DNA of 64,000 nt from Corynebacterium comes (GCF_009734405.1 NZ_CP046453.1:1674001-1738000), one strand, 5' to 3'. Shown: positions 16,626-27,236, counted from the stretch's first letter. The notes: a model not told the origin generated them from the sequence alone. A program made the numbers and translations.

Positions 16626-17518
16626 GCGGAGAACTGCGGCTGGTCCTCGTCGGGGAGCGTGAGAATCTCGTTGCCGTCGTCGGTGATCACGATGGTGTGC
16701 TCGAACTGGGCGGTGAACCTGCCGTCCACGTTCTGCACCGTCCAGTCGTCGTCCCAGATGGTGTAGTCGAGGCTGCCGAGGTTGATCATCGGCTCAATGG
16801 TGAGGGTCATGCCCGGCTCGAGGATGTCGCGGTACATCGTCGAGTCATAGTGGAGCACCACGAGGCCGTTGTGGAAGGTCGGGCCCACGCCGTGGCCGGT
16901 GAAGTCACGGACGACGTTGTAGCCGAAACGGTTGGCGTAGGACTCGATGACCCGGCCGATGACGTTGATCTCGCGGCCCGGCTTCGCGGCCTTGATGCCG
17001 CGCATCAGGGCCTCGCGGGTGCGTTCGACGAGCAGGCGGTGCTCCTCGGAGACCTCGCCCACCAGGAAGGTCGCGTTCGTGTCACCGTGGACGCCGTTCT
17101 TGAAGGCCGTGACGTCAACGTTGACGATGTCACCTTCCTCCATCACGGTGGTGTCCGGGATACCGTGGCAGACGATCTCGTTCAGTGAGGTGCAGCAGGA
17201 CTTGGTGTAGCCCCGGTACCCGAGCGTGGACGGGTAGGCATCGTGGTCGAGCATGTACTCGTGGGCGATGCGGTCAAGCTCGTCGGTGGTCACGCCGGGG
17301 GCGACGGCCCTGCCGACCTCCTTCAGTGCGTTGGCCGCAATCTTCGACGCCTCGCGCATCGCCTCGATCACCTCGGGGGGCTGGATGAAGGCCTCGCCGA
17401 CGTTCTCCCGGACCTCGTCCTTCCACACGTACTCGGGGCGCTCGATGTGGTCCGGGACGGTGCGGATGGGGGTGGGCTGACCGGGGACAAGAAGGGAACG
17501 ATTCGACATGCCTGACAT
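16622..17518 (-). CDS. map: Methionine aminopeptidase, type I
   Basis: Metalloenzyme that removes the initiator Met from nascent proteins. The 298 residues include an N-terminal extension of about 45 residues ([19 protein letters not shown]) typical of actinobacterial MetAPs, which may dock on the ribosome. Metal and substrate residues are seen in [62 protein letters not shown] and [18 protein letters not shown] lies about 6 nt before the ATG. It starts just after the upstream pbp stop on the same strand and overlaps mtr by 4 bp at its 3' end. Confidence 0.96.
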   Translation of the reverse strand: MSGMSNRSLLVPGQPTPIRTVPDHIERPEYVWKDEVRENVGEAFIQPPEVIEAMREASKIAANALKEVGRAVAPGVTTDELDRIAHEYMLDHDAYPSTLGYRGYTKSCCTSLNEIVCHGIPDTTVMEEGDIVNVDVTAFKNGVHGDTNATFLVGEVSEEHRLLVERTREALMRGIKAAKPGREINVIGRVIESYANRFGYNVVRDFTGHGVGPTFHNGLVVLHYDSTMYRDILEPGMTLTIEPMINLGSLDYTIWDDDWTVQNVDGRFTAQFEHTIVITDDGNEILTLPDEDQPQFSA

Positions 17519-17527
17519 GGTAGCCCT

Positions 17528-19390
17528 TTAGCCGACGGACCCCGGAACCGCGTCCGGCTCGCGGTCTGCGCGCATCTGGTCGAGGGTGACGAACATGTGA
17601 TCGGTGATGGCGACCGCGGACTCGGAACCACCACCGAGGACCACGAGCGTGGCGAAGGCGATGTCGTCGTCGGCACGGTAGCCGGCGAACCAGGCGTGGG
17701 ATCCCTCGTTGATCTCGGCCTCACCGGTCTTGCCGTGGATCTCTCCGCCGGCCCGCATGCCCCGGGCCGTACCGGAGGTGACCACGGAGCGCATCATCTG
17801 CCGGACCTGGTCCACCACAGCGGGATCCGGTGCGGGAACCTCCTCGCTGACGGTGGTCGCGTGGCCGTCGATGAGCACGGGGACGGGGGTCTCGCCGCGG
17901 GCGGCGGTCGCGGCGACCAGCGCAAGACCGAAGGGGCTGGCTAGGTCGAGGCCCTGACCGTAACCGGCTTCAGTCCGGTCGAGCGGGGTCTCGCCCTCCG
18001 GGACGGAACCGGTGACGGTGTGGAGTCCGGGGATCTGGAAGTCGATGCCCAGGCCGAACTGCTTGGCGGTGTGGGAGAGCTCCCCCGGCGCCAGGTTGGT
18101 CGAGATGTCCGCGAAGGTGGTGTTGCAGGAGGACGCGAAGGCGCGTTCCAGAGGCACGTTGCCCAACGCGAACTGGTTGTAGTTGATGACCACGCGACCG
18201 TAGAGGTTCATCGACCCCGGGCACGGCACGATCGAACCCGTGGTGAGCCCCTGCTGCTGGATGCCCGCCGCGGCGGTGATGATCTTGAACACCGAGCCTG
18301 GCGGATAGAGGCCGGAAAGGGCGACGTCGCCCTTCTCGTCGGCTGCCTTCGTCTGGGCGACGGCGAGCACCTGGCCGGTGGAGGGGCGGATCGCCACGAG
18401 CATGGCCTGCGAATCGGGCCGCAGATCCACGGCCTGCTGTGCGGCCTGCTGGATGTCATGGTCCAGGCCGATGCGGATGGCCGGCGCGGGTTCCGCCGCG
18501 TGGTACTCCACGTCGTCGATGGGGGCGCCGTAGTCGTTGACCGCGGTGACCCGCCAGCCGTTGGTGCCGTCGAGATCGGCGGCGACGATGGCGGACACGC
18601 GCGCCATGATGTCGGGCGCGAAGGAGGGGTCCCTGTTCACCATGGCGGCCTCGTCGTTGACGATGACCCCGCCCACGTCCCTGAGCTCCTCCGCCACCCG
18701 GGGACCTTCCACCGGGTTGATCATCGCGACGGAGTAGACGCCGGAGGCGCGGTCGAGTTGCTCGGCGAGGGCGGCGGCGTCGATACGCGTCACCGACTTG
18801 TCGCGGTCGTGGGCCGCATTGACTGCCGCGGCGATGTCGGCGGCGACGGGCCGGACGTCCGCGACGTCGTCGGTGTCGACGAGGACGCGCCACATCGTGC
18901 CGGGCTGGAGGATCTCCACTCCGTCCGAGCTGACCACGCTCGCGGGGTCCGCCGTCACGGGGTGCAGCTCGAGGTGCTGGTTGGCGCCCAGGCGCGGGTG
19001 CAGCAGCGTGGGCTGCCAGCGGACGGTCCAGTCCTCGTTCGTCTTCGTCAGGGTGAGGGTGGTGTCGTAGGTGAGGTTGCGCTCGCGCGGCAACCGCCAG
19101 TCCAGCGTGTACTGCGCGGTGGCGATGTTCTCCCGCACGTCGATCTCACCCAGCGTGGCGCTCAGGGACTCCGCCTGCAGGCCGTCCCAGGTGGCGTCGA
19201 TGACGGGCTGGGCACTGGACGGGAGGTCCACCAGGGAGGCGAGCGTCTCCGTGTCGCGCGTGGCCAGCGCCTCGAGGAAATCCTCGACGACGGGCGAAGC
19301 ATCCACCGGCTTGGGGGTGCAGGAAGCGAGCGTGAATACGCTGACCAGCACTGTCAACGCCCCCACCAGAGTTCTTGCGGTCCCGGTCAT
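17528..19390 (-). CDS. Penicillin-binding transpeptidase lipoprotein with MecA-like N-terminal domain
   Basis: Class B PBP that cross-links peptidoglycan at the outer face of the membrane. The N-terminus is a lipoprotein signal with lipobox LASC (Cys24). Next comes an NTF2-like MecA_N domain (about 30-140), a dimerisation domain, then the transpeptidase domain with S366-V-F-K (in PPGSVFKIITAAAG), SCN at 421-423 and KTG at 554-556 (HGKTGEAEI). Length 620. It appears to match what is called Pbp2a at the same place in C. glutamicum. The ATG has TAACCT 6 nt upstream and no Shine-Dalgarno. Probably co-transcribed with map. Confidence 0.92.
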   Translation of the reverse strand: MTGTARTLVGALTVLVSVFTLASCTPKPVDASPVVEDFLEALATRDTETLASLVDLPSSAQPVIDATWDGLQAESLSATLGEIDVRENIATAQYTLDWRLPRERNLTYDTTLTLTKTNEDWTVRWQPTLLHPRLGANQHLELHPVTADPASVVSSDGVEILQPGTMWRVLVDTDDVADVRPVAADIAAAVNAAHDRDKSVTRIDAAALAEQLDRASGVYSVAMINPVEGPRVAEELRDVGGVIVNDEAAMVNRDPSFAPDIMARVSAIVAADLDGTNGWRVTAVNDYGAPIDDVEYHAAEPAPAIRIGLDHDIQQAAQQAVDLRPDSQAMLVAIRPSTGQVLAVAQTKAADEKGDVALSGLYPPGSVFKIITAAAGIQQQGLTTGSIVPCPGSMNLYGRVVINYNQFALGNVPLERAFASSCNTTFADISTNLAPGELSHTAKQFGLGIDFQIPGLHTVTGSVPEGETPLDRTEAGYGQGLDLASPFGLALVAATAARGETPVPVLIDGHATTVSEEVPAPDPAVVDQVRQMMRSVVTSGTARGMRAGGEIHGKTGEAEINEGSHAWFAGYRADDDIAFATLVVLGGGSESAVAITDHMFVTLDQMRADREPDAVPGSVG

Positions 19391-19396
19391 GCAGGC

Positions 19397-19402
19397 AGGT
19401 TA
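19397..19402 (-). promoter_or_regulatory. -10 element of the penicillin-binding protein gene
   Basis: Minus-strand TAACCT is followed by 6 nt and the ATG at 19390, suggesting a leaderless transcript. Confidence 0.45.
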
Positions 19403-19460
19403 ACAGGCGGCCCGCTTCCGGGCACCCAGGCGCGCCCGGACGCCCTCCAGGCCCCCGTGT

Positions 19461-20624
19461 CTAGTGGGTGACCTTGATTTCCGCCTTGGTTCCCGCGATC
19501 TCCTCGAGCCCCTGTTCCTCGGCGATGCGCATGGCCTCCTCGATCAGGGTCTCCACGATCTTGGATTCGGGCACGGTCTTGATCACCTCGCCCTTGACGA
19601 AGATCTGGCCCTTGCCGTTGCCGGAGGCCACGCCGATGTCCGCGTCCCGGGCCTCGCCGGGGCCGTTGACGACACAGCCCATGACGGCCACCCGCAGCGG
19701 GAACTCCATACCCTCCAGACCGGCGGTGACCTCCTCGGCGAGCTTGTACACATCGACCTGGGCGCGGCCGCAGGACGGGCAGGACACGATCTCGAGCTTG
19801 CGGGGACGCAGGTTCATCGACTGCAGGATCTGGTCGCCGACCTTGATCTCCTCGACCGGATCGGCCGACAGGGACACGCGGATGGTGTCGCCGATACCCT
19901 GCGAGAGGAGGGCGCCGAAGGCGACGGCGGACTTGATGGTGCCCTGGAACTTCGGGCCGGCCTCGGTCACGCCGAGGTGCAGCGGGTAATCACTCTGCTC
20001 CGCGAGCTGACGGTAGGCCTCGACCATGATGACCGGGTCGGAGTGCTTGACGGAGATCTTGATGTCACCGAAGCCGTACTCCTCGAACAGTCCGGCCTCC
20101 CACAGCGCGGACTCGACGAGCGCCTCCGGGGTGGCCTTGCCGTACTTCTGCATCAGACGCTGGTCCAGGGAGCCGCCGTTGACGCCGATGCGGATCGGGA
20201 TGCCCGCGTCACCGGCCGCCTTGGCGACCTCCTTGACGCGGCCGTCGAACTCCTTGATGTTGCCCGGGTTCACGCGCACGGCGGCACAGCCGGCGTCGAT
20301 GGCGGCGAAGATGTACTTCGGCTGGAAGTGGATGTCCGCGATGACCGGGATCGGGGACTTCCTGGCGATGATGGGCAGCGCCTCGGCGTCGATCGTCTTC
20401 GGGCAGGCGACGCGCACGATGTCGCAACCCGCGGCGGTCAGCTGCGCGATCTGCTGGAGTGTGGCGTTGATGTCGTGGGTCTTGGTGGTCGTCATGGACT
20501 GCACCGAGATCGGGTGCTCCGACCCGACGCCGACGTTGCCGACCATCAACTGGCGGGTTTTCCGGCGCGGCGCCAGGGTGGGCGGCGGGGAGGCCGGGAT
20601 TCCAAGTCCGATGGAGGTCGACAC
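19461..20624 (-). CDS. ispG: 4-hydroxy-3-methylbut-2-en-1-yl diphosphate synthase (flavodoxin)
   Basis: Penultimate step of the MEP isoprenoid pathway: an iron-sulfur enzyme converting MEcPP to HMBPP. The 387 residues contain [43 protein letters not shown] and the cluster-binding cysteines in [12 protein letters not shown] and [18 protein letters not shown]. The GTG start is preceded by GAGGAG. It lies downstream of rip1 and dxr on the same strand, the order also found in Mycobacterium tuberculosis, so both MEP genes here are likely expressed together. Confidence 0.97.
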   Translation of the reverse strand: MSTSIGLGIPASPPPTLAPRRKTRQLMVGNVGVGSEHPISVQSMTTTKTHDINATLQQIAQLTAAGCDIVRVACPKTIDAEALPIIARKSPIPVIADIHFQPKYIFAAIDAGCAAVRVNPGNIKEFDGRVKEVAKAAGDAGIPIRIGVNGGSLDQRLMQKYGKATPEALVESALWEAGLFEEYGFGDIKISVKHSDPVIMVEAYRQLAEQSDYPLHLGVTEAGPKFQGTIKSAVAFGALLSQGIGDTIRVSLSADPVEEIKVGDQILQSMNLRPRKLEIVSCPSCGRAQVDVYKLAEEVTAGLEGMEFPLRVAVMGCVVNGPGEARDADIGVASGNGKGQIFVKGEVIKTVPESKIVETLIEEAMRIAEEQGLEEIAGTKAEIKVTH

Positions 20625-20669
20625 GTTACTATTTCTCCTCAGGCGTTCGGGTAAAGGGATGATCCTACT

Positions 20670-21881
20670 CTAGCCGAATAACCTCACAGGATTAACCACG
20701 TCAGCGACGATGACCAGCATGCCGATCGTGAGCAGGACGGCTGCCATGGCATAGGTCAGCGGCAGGAGCTTCTCATAGTTCGCGGGTCCCGCCGGGGCGA
20801 GGCCGCGCAGGCGGCGGAAGAAGTCCCGGACCTTCTCCCACAGCACCACCGCGATGTGTCCGCCGTCCAGCGGCGGCAGCGGGACGAGGTTGAACAGCGC
20901 GAGGAAGAAGTTCAACGAGGCCAGCATCATCCAGAACACGTCCCACAGGGAACGCTCCACCAGTTCGCCGCCCACGCGGGAGGCGCCGACGACGCTCATC
21001 GGTCCCTCCATGTCGCGTTCGGCGCCGAAGATCGAGGCGACGACCCCGGGGAGCTTGGCCGGGAAGGACATCAGGCCCTGCACGGTGCCCTCGAGAAGCA
21101 GGCCGGTGAAGGCGAAGGTCGCGGGCACCGCCTCGACCGGACCGTAGGACTTCACCGCATTCGTGATGGGTGCACTGCTCAGACCCACGGCCCCGGCCTC
21201 GAAGGAGGCGCCTTCCGCGGACAGTCGGGTGACGGGTTCGACCGGCACGGTGATGTCCAGGGTCCGCCCGTCGCGTTCGATGGTGAGTACGACGTCCTCG
21301 CCCGGGCGGGAGATCACCGTCTCGCGGACCTGGCGGAAGTCGGCCATCTCCTCGCCGTCGATGGCGAGGATCCGGTCGCCGACCCGCACGCCGGCCGCAC
21401 CCGCCGGGCCGGTGCCCGTGCACTCCGAGAGGGTCTGTGCGTCGACCTGGTCGGAGACACAGGTGACTTCCCCCACCGTCGGGGTGGTGTCCACGTCCGG
21501 GTTGGGCAGTCCGCTGGTCACGGCGATCCCGTACAGGATGATGATGCCCACCAGCACGTTCGTGACCACGCCGCCGGAGAGCACGATGACCCGCTGCCAC
21601 CACGGCTTGTTCACCATGGCGTGCGGGGCCTCCTCCTCGGTGACCGGATCCTGCGCGGTCATGCCCGCGATGTCGCAGAACCCGCCGAAGGGCAGGGCGG
21701 CCACACCGTAGGTGGTGTGGCCGCGCCTGGTCGACCACACGGTCGGACCGAAGCCGATGAAATAACGGCGGACCCGCATCCCGAAGGCACGGGCGGTGAA
21801 CATGTGGCCCGCCTCATGCAGCGCGATGGTCACCGCGATGCCGAGGGCGAACAGGGCCACGCCGAACAGGTAGGCGCCCAC
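20670..21881 (-). CDS. rip1: Site-2 intramembrane metalloprotease (RseP/Rip1 family)
   Basis: Zinc protease that cleaves membrane proteins within the bilayer, typically anti-sigma factors after an initial site-1 cut. The 403 residues have HEXXH in IALHEAGHMFTARAFG within the first membrane segment, an extracytoplasmic PDZ domain (about 155-235, with VGDRILAIDGEEMADF), and the second metal ligand motif in FNLVPLPPLDGGHI before the last membrane segments. The position between dxr and ispG is that of M. tuberculosis Rip1. Targets are not encoded here. Confidence 0.94.
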   Translation of the reverse strand: MGAYLFGVALFALGIAVTIALHEAGHMFTARAFGMRVRRYFIGFGPTVWSTRRGHTTYGVAALPFGGFCDIAGMTAQDPVTEEEAPHAMVNKPWWQRVIVLSGGVVTNVLVGIIILYGIAVTSGLPNPDVDTTPTVGEVTCVSDQVDAQTLSECTGTGPAGAAGVRVGDRILAIDGEEMADFRQVRETVISRPGEDVVLTIERDGRTLDITVPVEPVTRLSAEGASFEAGAVGLSSAPITNAVKSYGPVEAVPATFAFTGLLLEGTVQGLMSFPAKLPGVVASIFGAERDMEGPMSVVGASRVGGELVERSLWDVFWMMLASLNFFLALFNLVPLPPLDGGHIAVVLWEKVRDFFRRLRGLAPAGPANYEKLLPLTYAMAAVLLTIGMLVIVADVVNPVRLFG

Positions 21882-21890
21882 GTATCTCCT

Positions 21891-23066
21891 CTAGAGCTTG
21901 TCGACGATCGCGTTCGCCCGTACCCGGGCCTCACGCTCAACCGCCAGGATGTCGTCGACGGTAGACGGTACACCAGCATAACGGTCGGCCCCCGCGACAA
22001 CCTCCGCGACGGTGTCGACGATCTGCGGGAACCGGATCCTCCCCTGCAGGAAGGCGGCCGCGGCCTCCTCGTTGGCTGCGTTGTACACCGCCGGGAAGGT
22101 ACCGCGGCGATGGGCGACGTCGCGGGCGAGCTGGACGGCGGGGAAAGCGATGTCATCAAGCGGCTCGAAACGCCAGTCGTGCGCCTGCGTGAAATCAAGC
22201 GCGGGCTGAGCCTCCGGGACCCGGTTCGGCCAGGCCAGGGCCAGGGCGATCGGCAGCTTCATGGACGGGGGCGAGGCCTGCGCGATGGTCGCGCCGTCGG
22301 TGAAGGTGACCATGGAGTGGATGATCGACTGAGGGTGGACGGTGACGTCGATACGCTGGGCCGGGATGCCGAAGAGAAGGGTCGCCTCGATGAGTTCGAG
22401 ACCCTTGTTGATCAGCGTCGCCGAGTTGAGGGTGTTCATCTGCCCCATCGACCACGTCGGGTGTGCGGCGGCCTGCTCCGGGGTGACGTCCCACATCTGC
22501 CTGCGGTCCCGTCCGCGGAAAGGGCCGCCGCTGGCGGTCAGCACCAGGCGGTCCACCTCCCGTTCCGTTCCGGACCGGAGGCACTGTGCCATCGCGGAGT
22601 GCTCGGAATCCACCGGCACGATCTGTCCTTCGGCCGCGGCCGCCATGACCAGGTCACCGCCGGCGACGAGGGACTCCTTGTTCGCCAGCGCCAGGGTCTG
22701 GCCGAGCTCGATCGTGGCCAGGGTGGCCGCCAACCCGAGGGAACCGACCAGAGCATTGAGGACGGTGTCAGCCGGCACCTCCCGGACCAGTCGTTCTGCG
22801 GCGTCCGGGCCGGCGATGACCGCGCCCCCCAGCGCACGGCTCACGGTGTACGCGGCCTGCTCGTCGGCCACCGCGACCCGGTCCGGGGCCAGCCCCAGCT
22901 GACACGCCTGGGAGACAACGAGGTCCGGGGCCGAACCACCCGCGGCGATGCCGACCACCTCGAACAGGTCGGGATTGGCCAGCACCACCTCCATGGCCTG
23001 GGTGCCGATCGATCCTGTCGAGCCGAGGAGGAGAATACGCCTGGGGGAAACACCGGAGATAGTCAC
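21891..23066 (-). CDS. dxr: 1-deoxy-D-xylulose-5-phosphate reductoisomerase
   Basis: First committed step of the MEP pathway, the NADPH-dependent conversion of DXP to MEP. The 391 residues have the Rossmann motif [34 protein letters not shown], the metal/substrate block [33 protein letters not shown] and [16 protein letters not shown]. The GTG start at 23066 is adopted because similarity begins right there; no strong ribosome binding site is visible. It is the first gene of the dxr-rip1-ispG group and divergent from the DUF2631 gene. Confidence 0.97.
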   Translation of the reverse strand: MTISGVSPRRILLLGSTGSIGTQAMEVVLANPDLFEVVGIAAGGSAPDLVVSQACQLGLAPDRVAVADEQAAYTVSRALGGAVIAGPDAAERLVREVPADTVLNALVGSLGLAATLATIELGQTLALANKESLVAGGDLVMAAAAEGQIVPVDSEHSAMAQCLRSGTEREVDRLVLTASGGPFRGRDRRQMWDVTPEQAAAHPTWSMGQMNTLNSATLINKGLELIEATLLFGIPAQRIDVTVHPQSIIHSMVTFTDGATIAQASPPSMKLPIALALAWPNRVPEAQPALDFTQAHDWRFEPLDDIAFPAVQLARDVAHRRGTFPAVYNAANEEAAAAFLQGRIRFPQIVDTVAEVVAGADRYAGVPSTVDDILAVEREARVRANAIVDKL

Positions 23067-23211
23067 GGACCCATTCTGTCACCCGGCGTTTCCCGGGGGT
23101 ATTCAGTCGCAACCCTGGCAGGTATGTGCAAAGATGTGAAGCAAGTAAATGACGCAGAGACGTGCCCTGCGCCCGGTCCGGGTGCTGCACGTTCATGAGA
23201 AGGAGAAGAAC

Positions 23212-23649
23212 GTGGCTGCTTCCCACGAGATCGTGCCTGAGGTTCACAACGGAACCTCCACCCTGGATGTGCCGTCTGCTGCACTCGGTTGGAGCGAGCT
23301 GTCCCGCACCACCGTCCAGGTCTCGGGCTGGGTGTGTGTGCTGATCCTGCTGGGTTACAACTTCGGTAACCACGAGGGCCATGTCGAGACCATCTGGCTG
23401 CTGACCATCGCGGCCCTGGTCGCCGTCGGACTGCTGATCCACCTCTTCGAGCCGAAGCTCAACCAGGTCCGCACCCTGACCGCGCGCAACCAGCCGATCG
23501 GCCACCGCGAGCCGGAGTGGTCCTACGACCAGAAGACCCTGTCGGGCGCCTACTCCGGTCTCACCGACTCCCAGCTGCGTTCCATGAACATCGATCCGGC
23601 CCGCGTGCAGCACCTGCGCGAGCTGGACGCCAAGCACGCCAAGCACTAG
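23212..23649 (+). CDS. DUF2631 membrane protein
   Basis: A 145-residue protein with two adjacent hydrophobic segments (about 37-55, VSGWVCVLILLGYNF, and 62-82, IWLLTIAALVAVGLLIHLF) followed by a soluble basic tail with GHREPEWSYDQKTLSGAY. It matches the DUF2631 family found next to dxr in many Corynebacteriales; no function is known. GTG at 23212 is chosen because AGGAG lies at 23201-23205; a longer ATG form would lack a site. It is followed by a strong terminator, so the gene is monocistronic. Confidence 0.85.
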   Translation: MAASHEIVPEVHNGTSTLDVPSAALGWSELSRTTVQVSGWVCVLILLGYNFGNHEGHVETIWLLTIAALVAVGLLIHLFEPKLNQVRTLTARNQPIGHREPEWSYDQKTLSGAYSGLTDSQLRSMNIDPARVQHLRELDAKHAKH

Positions 23650-23666
23650 CAGCGTGCGGAAGTTGA

Positions 23667-23696
23667 CCGCCCTCCCGTTCGGGAGGGCGGTTTCTT
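23667..23696 (+). terminator. Rho-independent terminator after the DUF2631 gene
   Basis: A perfect 10-bp GC stem (CCGCCCTCCC / GGGAGGGCGG) with GTTC loop, followed by TTTCTT. Confidence 0.93.
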
Positions 23697-23706
23697 CATG
23701 CCCGCA

Positions 23707-25308
23707 TCAGTTCACCCAGTGCTCGACCCGGGCGTAGATCTCCGGCATCCGCGCCTCCACCCGACGCACGCTCACCCGCAGGCTGAGCCAGTAGACGGCG
23801 GCGGGGATGACCAGGGAGAGAACCAGGCCGAGGAGGACGAGCCAGAGGCGCCCGGCGCCATACCCGAAGGCGATCAGCGCACCGCCCGGGGCGGACGGCA
23901 CCCAACCCAGCAGGAGCGACGCGAACGCCGCCACGAAGGCAGCCCCGGAGAAGCCGGCCTTGTCCGACCAGGGGCTGGTGCCCGGCCGCGAGGTGGGGAA
24001 CGGGTTACGGGTGGTCAGGAACAGCGCCAGCGCCGACACGGAGAGGACCACGCCCACCGAAGCGGCGGCGATGAGCAGCGCGATGGTGCGGTTGTCGGTG
24101 AGGAGGATGACGGCGGCGTCGAAAAGCAGGAGCAGCGCGATCATCGGCGACAGTGAGGCGAGGTGCCGTGCGAGCAGGATGGTGCGGGCGGGCACCCCGG
24201 AGATGATGTGCAGCCAGACGGCCGGGCCGTCGTAGCCGAAGTCGTTGGTGGCCAGGGAGCCGACGACCAGGGCCAGAATGACCATGCCCAGAAGCATCGC
24301 GGAATCGTCGACCAGCACGCCCTGCACCAGGAGGACGACGGCGACGACCGGATAGGTGACCAGGCTGCCCAGCATCCGCGGGTCGCGCCGGAAATAGCGC
24401 ACCGCACGGGAGTAGATCATCGCGGCCGGGGTGTACGGCAGGCCACGGAGAAGCACGGTCTCCTCCTGGTCGGCCGGACCCTTCTCCCCCGCCGTGACCC
24501 GCTGCATCGCGTCGAGCGGCGCATCCAGTCGCCGGGTGACCGTGCCCAGCCACCACCGGCCCCCCAGGAAGAACGTGGCCACGACGATACCCAGCCGGGC
24601 CAGGGCGGACAGATAATCCGCGTCGATGAGGGAGGCCACCATCGCCGGGGCCGCACCGACAGGGGTCCAGGCGAAGATCCGCCCGATGCGGTCCAGGGGA
24701 ATGTTCTCCACGCCGTAGGACATGAGGAGGTTGAAGCCGAAGATCATGACCAGGACCAGCACGCCGCTGATGACCGTGGTGCGTTCCGAGGACACCCGGC
24801 CGGCCCCCGAACTGACGCTGAGCACCACCTCCCCGAGCAGCAGCGTGAGCGCCAACGCCACCACCATGACCGGAACAACGAGCACAGCAGCCGCGGCATG
24901 GCCTGAGTTGAGGAGCAGGATGACAGCGAAGACGGTGGTCAGCGTCGTGGCCACCACCGCGGTGACGCCGCGGCTGTTGAGCAGGGTGGACCAGGCCATC
25001 GCCGGCAGCAGCTGCCGGGCGGTGAGTGGCAGGGAGGCGAAGTCGCCGGCGTGCAGATGCGCCTCGCCGGAAGGGATGACCACGGCCACCGCCAGGTAGG
25101 CGAGCGTGCCGATCCCCACCACGGCGACCATCCCCCACCACCGGTCGGACGGGGCGAGCAGCCACACCGTCGCCGCGAGACTGACCATGCCCAGCAGCGT
25201 GTAGATGCCGATGAGCACGATCATGGTCCACGCCGAGGGATTGCCCTTCATCGTCCGGACCCACAGCGTGCGCTGCAGACGAAGGAGCAGACGGGTGGTC
25301 TCACTCAT
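23707..25308 (-). CDS. ABC transporter permease (ABC-2 type)
   Basis: A 533-residue polytopic membrane protein with about a dozen hydrophobic segments (for example MIVLIGIYTLLGMVSLAATV, AAAVLVVPVMVVALALTLLL, LITLASVGVV-like stretches near the C-terminus) and a central soluble region rich in RRLDAPLDAMQRVTAGEKG. No catalytic motif. The gene begins within the last codons of the ATPase gene upstream (8-bp overlap), so the two form one exporter. The ATG at 25308 is the first in frame that does not run through the ATPase gene. Substrate unknown. Confidence 0.85.
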   Translation of the reverse strand: MSETTRLLLRLQRTLWVRTMKGNPSAWTMIVLIGIYTLLGMVSLAATVWLLAPSDRWWGMVAVVGIGTLAYLAVAVVIPSGEAHLHAGDFASLPLTARQLLPAMAWSTLLNSRGVTAVVATTLTTVFAVILLLNSGHAAAAVLVVPVMVVALALTLLLGEVVLSVSSGAGRVSSERTTVISGVLVLVMIFGFNLLMSYGVENIPLDRIGRIFAWTPVGAAPAMVASLIDADYLSALARLGIVVATFFLGGRWWLGTVTRRLDAPLDAMQRVTAGEKGPADQEETVLLRGLPYTPAAMIYSRAVRYFRRDPRMLGSLVTYPVVAVVLLVQGVLVDDSAMLLGMVILALVVGSLATNDFGYDGPAVWLHIISGVPARTILLARHLASLSPMIALLLLFDAAVILLTDNRTIALLIAAASVGVVLSVSALALFLTTRNPFPTSRPGTSPWSDKAGFSGAAFVAAFASLLLGWVPSAPGGALIAFGYGAGRLWLVLLGLVLSLVIPAAVYWLSLRVSVRRVEARMPEIYARVEHWVN

Positions 25309-26110
25309 GGTCGACCTCCCCACGCAGCCAGCCGAGCGCGCCCTCCGCCAGCTCTCCCCCACCGACGAAACCGACGAAGGTGTCCACCAGCGAAGACCCC
25401 TGACGGACGTCGTCGACGTGTCCGGCGGACAGCACCCGCCCGTGATCGATGATGGCGACATGGTCGCACAGACCCTCCACCAGCTCCATGACGTGCGATG
25501 ACAACACCACGGTGCCGCCGCGGGCGGCGAAGTCGCGCAGAATCTGCTGGATGAGCCGGCCCGACACCGGATCGACGGCCTCGAGGGGCTCATCGAGGAT
25601 GAGGATCTCCGGGTTGTGCAGCAGCGCGCCGGCCAGCAGGATCTTCTTGGTCATGCCCGCCGAGTAGTCGACGATGAACTTGCCGCCGGCGTCGGCGAGA
25701 CCGAGGGCGTCGAGAAGCTCCGTGGACCGGCGCCCCACCTCCCGGGGCTCGATGCCGCGCAACCCGCCGAGGTAGGAGAGGTACTCCCGACCCGAGAGAC
25801 GGTCGAAGACGGGGACGCCGTCGACGAGCAGACCCATCGCGCGTTTGGCGGGCATCGGGTCAGCCCACACGTCGTGGCCCGCAATCCAGGCCCGCCCCCC
25901 GGTTGGGCGCGCCAGCCCCGCCGCCATGGTGATCATGGTGGTTTTGCCGGCGCCGTTCGGACCGACCACGCCGTAGATGGAGCCGCGCGGGATGTCGAGG
26001 GAGAGCTTGTCGACGGCCCGTTGCTCCCCGAAGACCTTCGTCAGGTCACGGACGGAGAGCGCCTGGGTTATCGGATCAGGGACGAGGGGAGGCAGGTGAG
26101 GAACAGGCAT
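25301..26110 (-). CDS. ABC transporter ATP-binding subunit
   Basis: A 269-residue ABC ATPase. Walker A is GVVGPNGAGKTTMITMAAGL (about 45-64), the signature region YSAGMTKKILLAGALLHNPE replaces the usual LSGGQ with Y-S-A-G-M, and Walker B is ILILDEPLEAVDPVSG with the switch His in LSSHVMELVEGL. The ATG at 26110 has GGGAGG only 1 nt away, too close for a ribosome binding site, but TAGCTT lies 7 nt upstream, which suggests a leaderless mRNA. Works with the downstream permease. Confidence 0.88.
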   Translation of the reverse strand: MPVPHLPPLVPDPITQALSVRDLTKVFGEQRAVDKLSLDIPRGSIYGVVGPNGAGKTTMITMAAGLARPTGGRAWIAGHDVWADPMPAKRAMGLLVDGVPVFDRLSGREYLSYLGGLRGIEPREVGRRSTELLDALGLADAGGKFIVDYSAGMTKKILLAGALLHNPEILILDEPLEAVDPVSGRLIQQILRDFAARGGTVVLSSHVMELVEGLCDHVAIIDHGRVLSAGHVDDVRQGSSLVDTFVGFVGGGELAEGALGWLRGEVDHE

Positions 26111-26117
26111 GCCTCCC

Positions 26118-26123
26118 AAGCTA
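26118..26123 (-). promoter_or_regulatory. -10 element of the 25-26 kb ABC operon
   Basis: Minus-strand TAGCTT followed by 7 nt and the ATG at 26110. It lies between the rlmN stop and the ABC start, so the exporter need not depend on rlmN transcription. Confidence 0.5.
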
Positions 26124-26138
26124 CGCCGTCGATCTGCC

Positions 26139-27236
26139 CTATCTCTCCTCTGCCGCGAGCTGTCCGCAGGCGGCGGCGATCTCCTGACCGCGGGTGTCAC
26201 GCACCGTGCACGGCACACCCTGGGCGATGACACGACGGACGAATGATTCCTGGCGCTCCTTCGGGGAGGCGTCCCACTTCGAACCCGGGGTGGGGTTGAG
26301 CGGGATGAGGTTGACGTGCACCTTGGGGCCGAGGGCCTTGTGCAGCTTCTTACCCAGCAGGTCGGCGCGCCAGTCCTGGTCGTTGATGTCGCGGATCAGG
26401 GCGTACTCGATGGAGACACGACGACCGGACTTCTCCGCGTAGTAGCGGGTGGCGTCGAGCACCTCCTGGATGGAGAAGCGGTTGTTGATCGGCACGAGGG
26501 TGTCACGCAGTTCATCGTCCGGGGTGTGCAGGGACACGGCCAGGCGCACGCTCATGTCCTCATCCGCCAACTTGCGGATCGCCGGTGCCAGACCGACCGT
26601 GGACACCGTGACGTTGCGCTGCGAGATGCCGAAGCCCTGCGGCGAAGGCTGGGTGATCTGTCGGACGGCGGAGACGACGCGCTTGTAGTTGGCCAGCGGC
26701 TCCCCCATGCCCATGAAGACGATGTTGGTCAGGCGTGAACCCTCCGCCTCCATCTCGGCGGCCGCGGCGCGGACCTGATCGACGATCTCCGCGGCGGAGA
26801 GGTTACGGTCCAGGCCGGCCTGGCCGGTGGCGCAGAACGGACACGCCATGCCGCAGCCCGCCTGCGAGGAGATGCACAGCGTCGCCCGGTCCGGGTAACG
26901 CATGAGCACAGATTCCAGCAGGGTGCTGTCGTTGAGGCGCCAGAGTGATTTGGTGGTGTCACCGTTGTCGGTCCTGATGCTGCGCACCGGGGACAGCAGG
27001 GTGGGGAAAAGATCCTTCGCCACCGTCTCGCGGGCGTCTGCCGGCAGGTCGGTCATGGTGGAGGGGTCGGCTTCGAAACGCCCGTAGTAGTGGCGGGCAA
27101 TCTGGTCGGCACGGAACTTCGGCAGGCCGAGGGCGGTGATGCGCTCGACGCGCTCCTCGGTGGTGAGGTCGGCGAAGTGTGTGGGCGGCATGCCCCTCTT
27201 CGGGGCGGAGAACTGGAGGGTCACAGGTTCGGCCAT
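26139..27236 (-). CDS. rlmN: Dual-specificity 23S rRNA/tRNA (adenine-C2) methyltransferase
   Basis: Radical SAM enzyme that methylates C2 of A2503 in 23S rRNA and A37 in some tRNAs. The 365 residues contain the cluster motif [14 protein letters not shown] (Cys-x3-Cys-x2-Cys), [49 protein letters not shown], and the C-terminal [20 protein letters not shown] that supplies the methyl-carrying Cys. The ATG at 27236 ([10 protein letters not shown]) is preferred over one 12 nt upstream because AAGGA then lies at normal spacing. Divergent from the LapA-like gene. Confidence 0.96.
   Translation of the reverse strand: MAEPVTLQFSAPKRGMPPTHFADLTTEERVERITALGLPKFRADQIARHYYGRFEADPSTMTDLPADARETVAKDLFPTLLSPVRSIRTDNGDTTKSLWRLNDSTLLESVLMRYPDRATLCISSQAGCGMACPFCATGQAGLDRNLSAAEIVDQVRAAAAEMEAEGSRLTNIVFMGMGEPLANYKRVVSAVRQITQPSPQGFGISQRNVTVSTVGLAPAIRKLADEDMSVRLAVSLHTPDDELRDTLVPINNRFSIQEVLDATRYYAEKSGRRVSIEYALIRDINDQDWRADLLGKKLHKALGPKVHVNLIPLNPTPGSKWDASPKERQESFVRRVIAQGVPCTVRDTRGQEIAAACGQLAAEER

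Noticed and set aside
17528..19390. Acquired mecA-type beta-lactam resistance gene
   Set aside because: The MecA_N domain layout is shared, but the gene sits in a conserved corynebacterial locus with native composition, so it is a housekeeping PBP.
20856..23198. 780-codon open frame antisense to rip1 and dxr
   Set aside because: Overlaps two well-identified genes completely and has biased low-complexity composition; an artefact of high GC at third positions.
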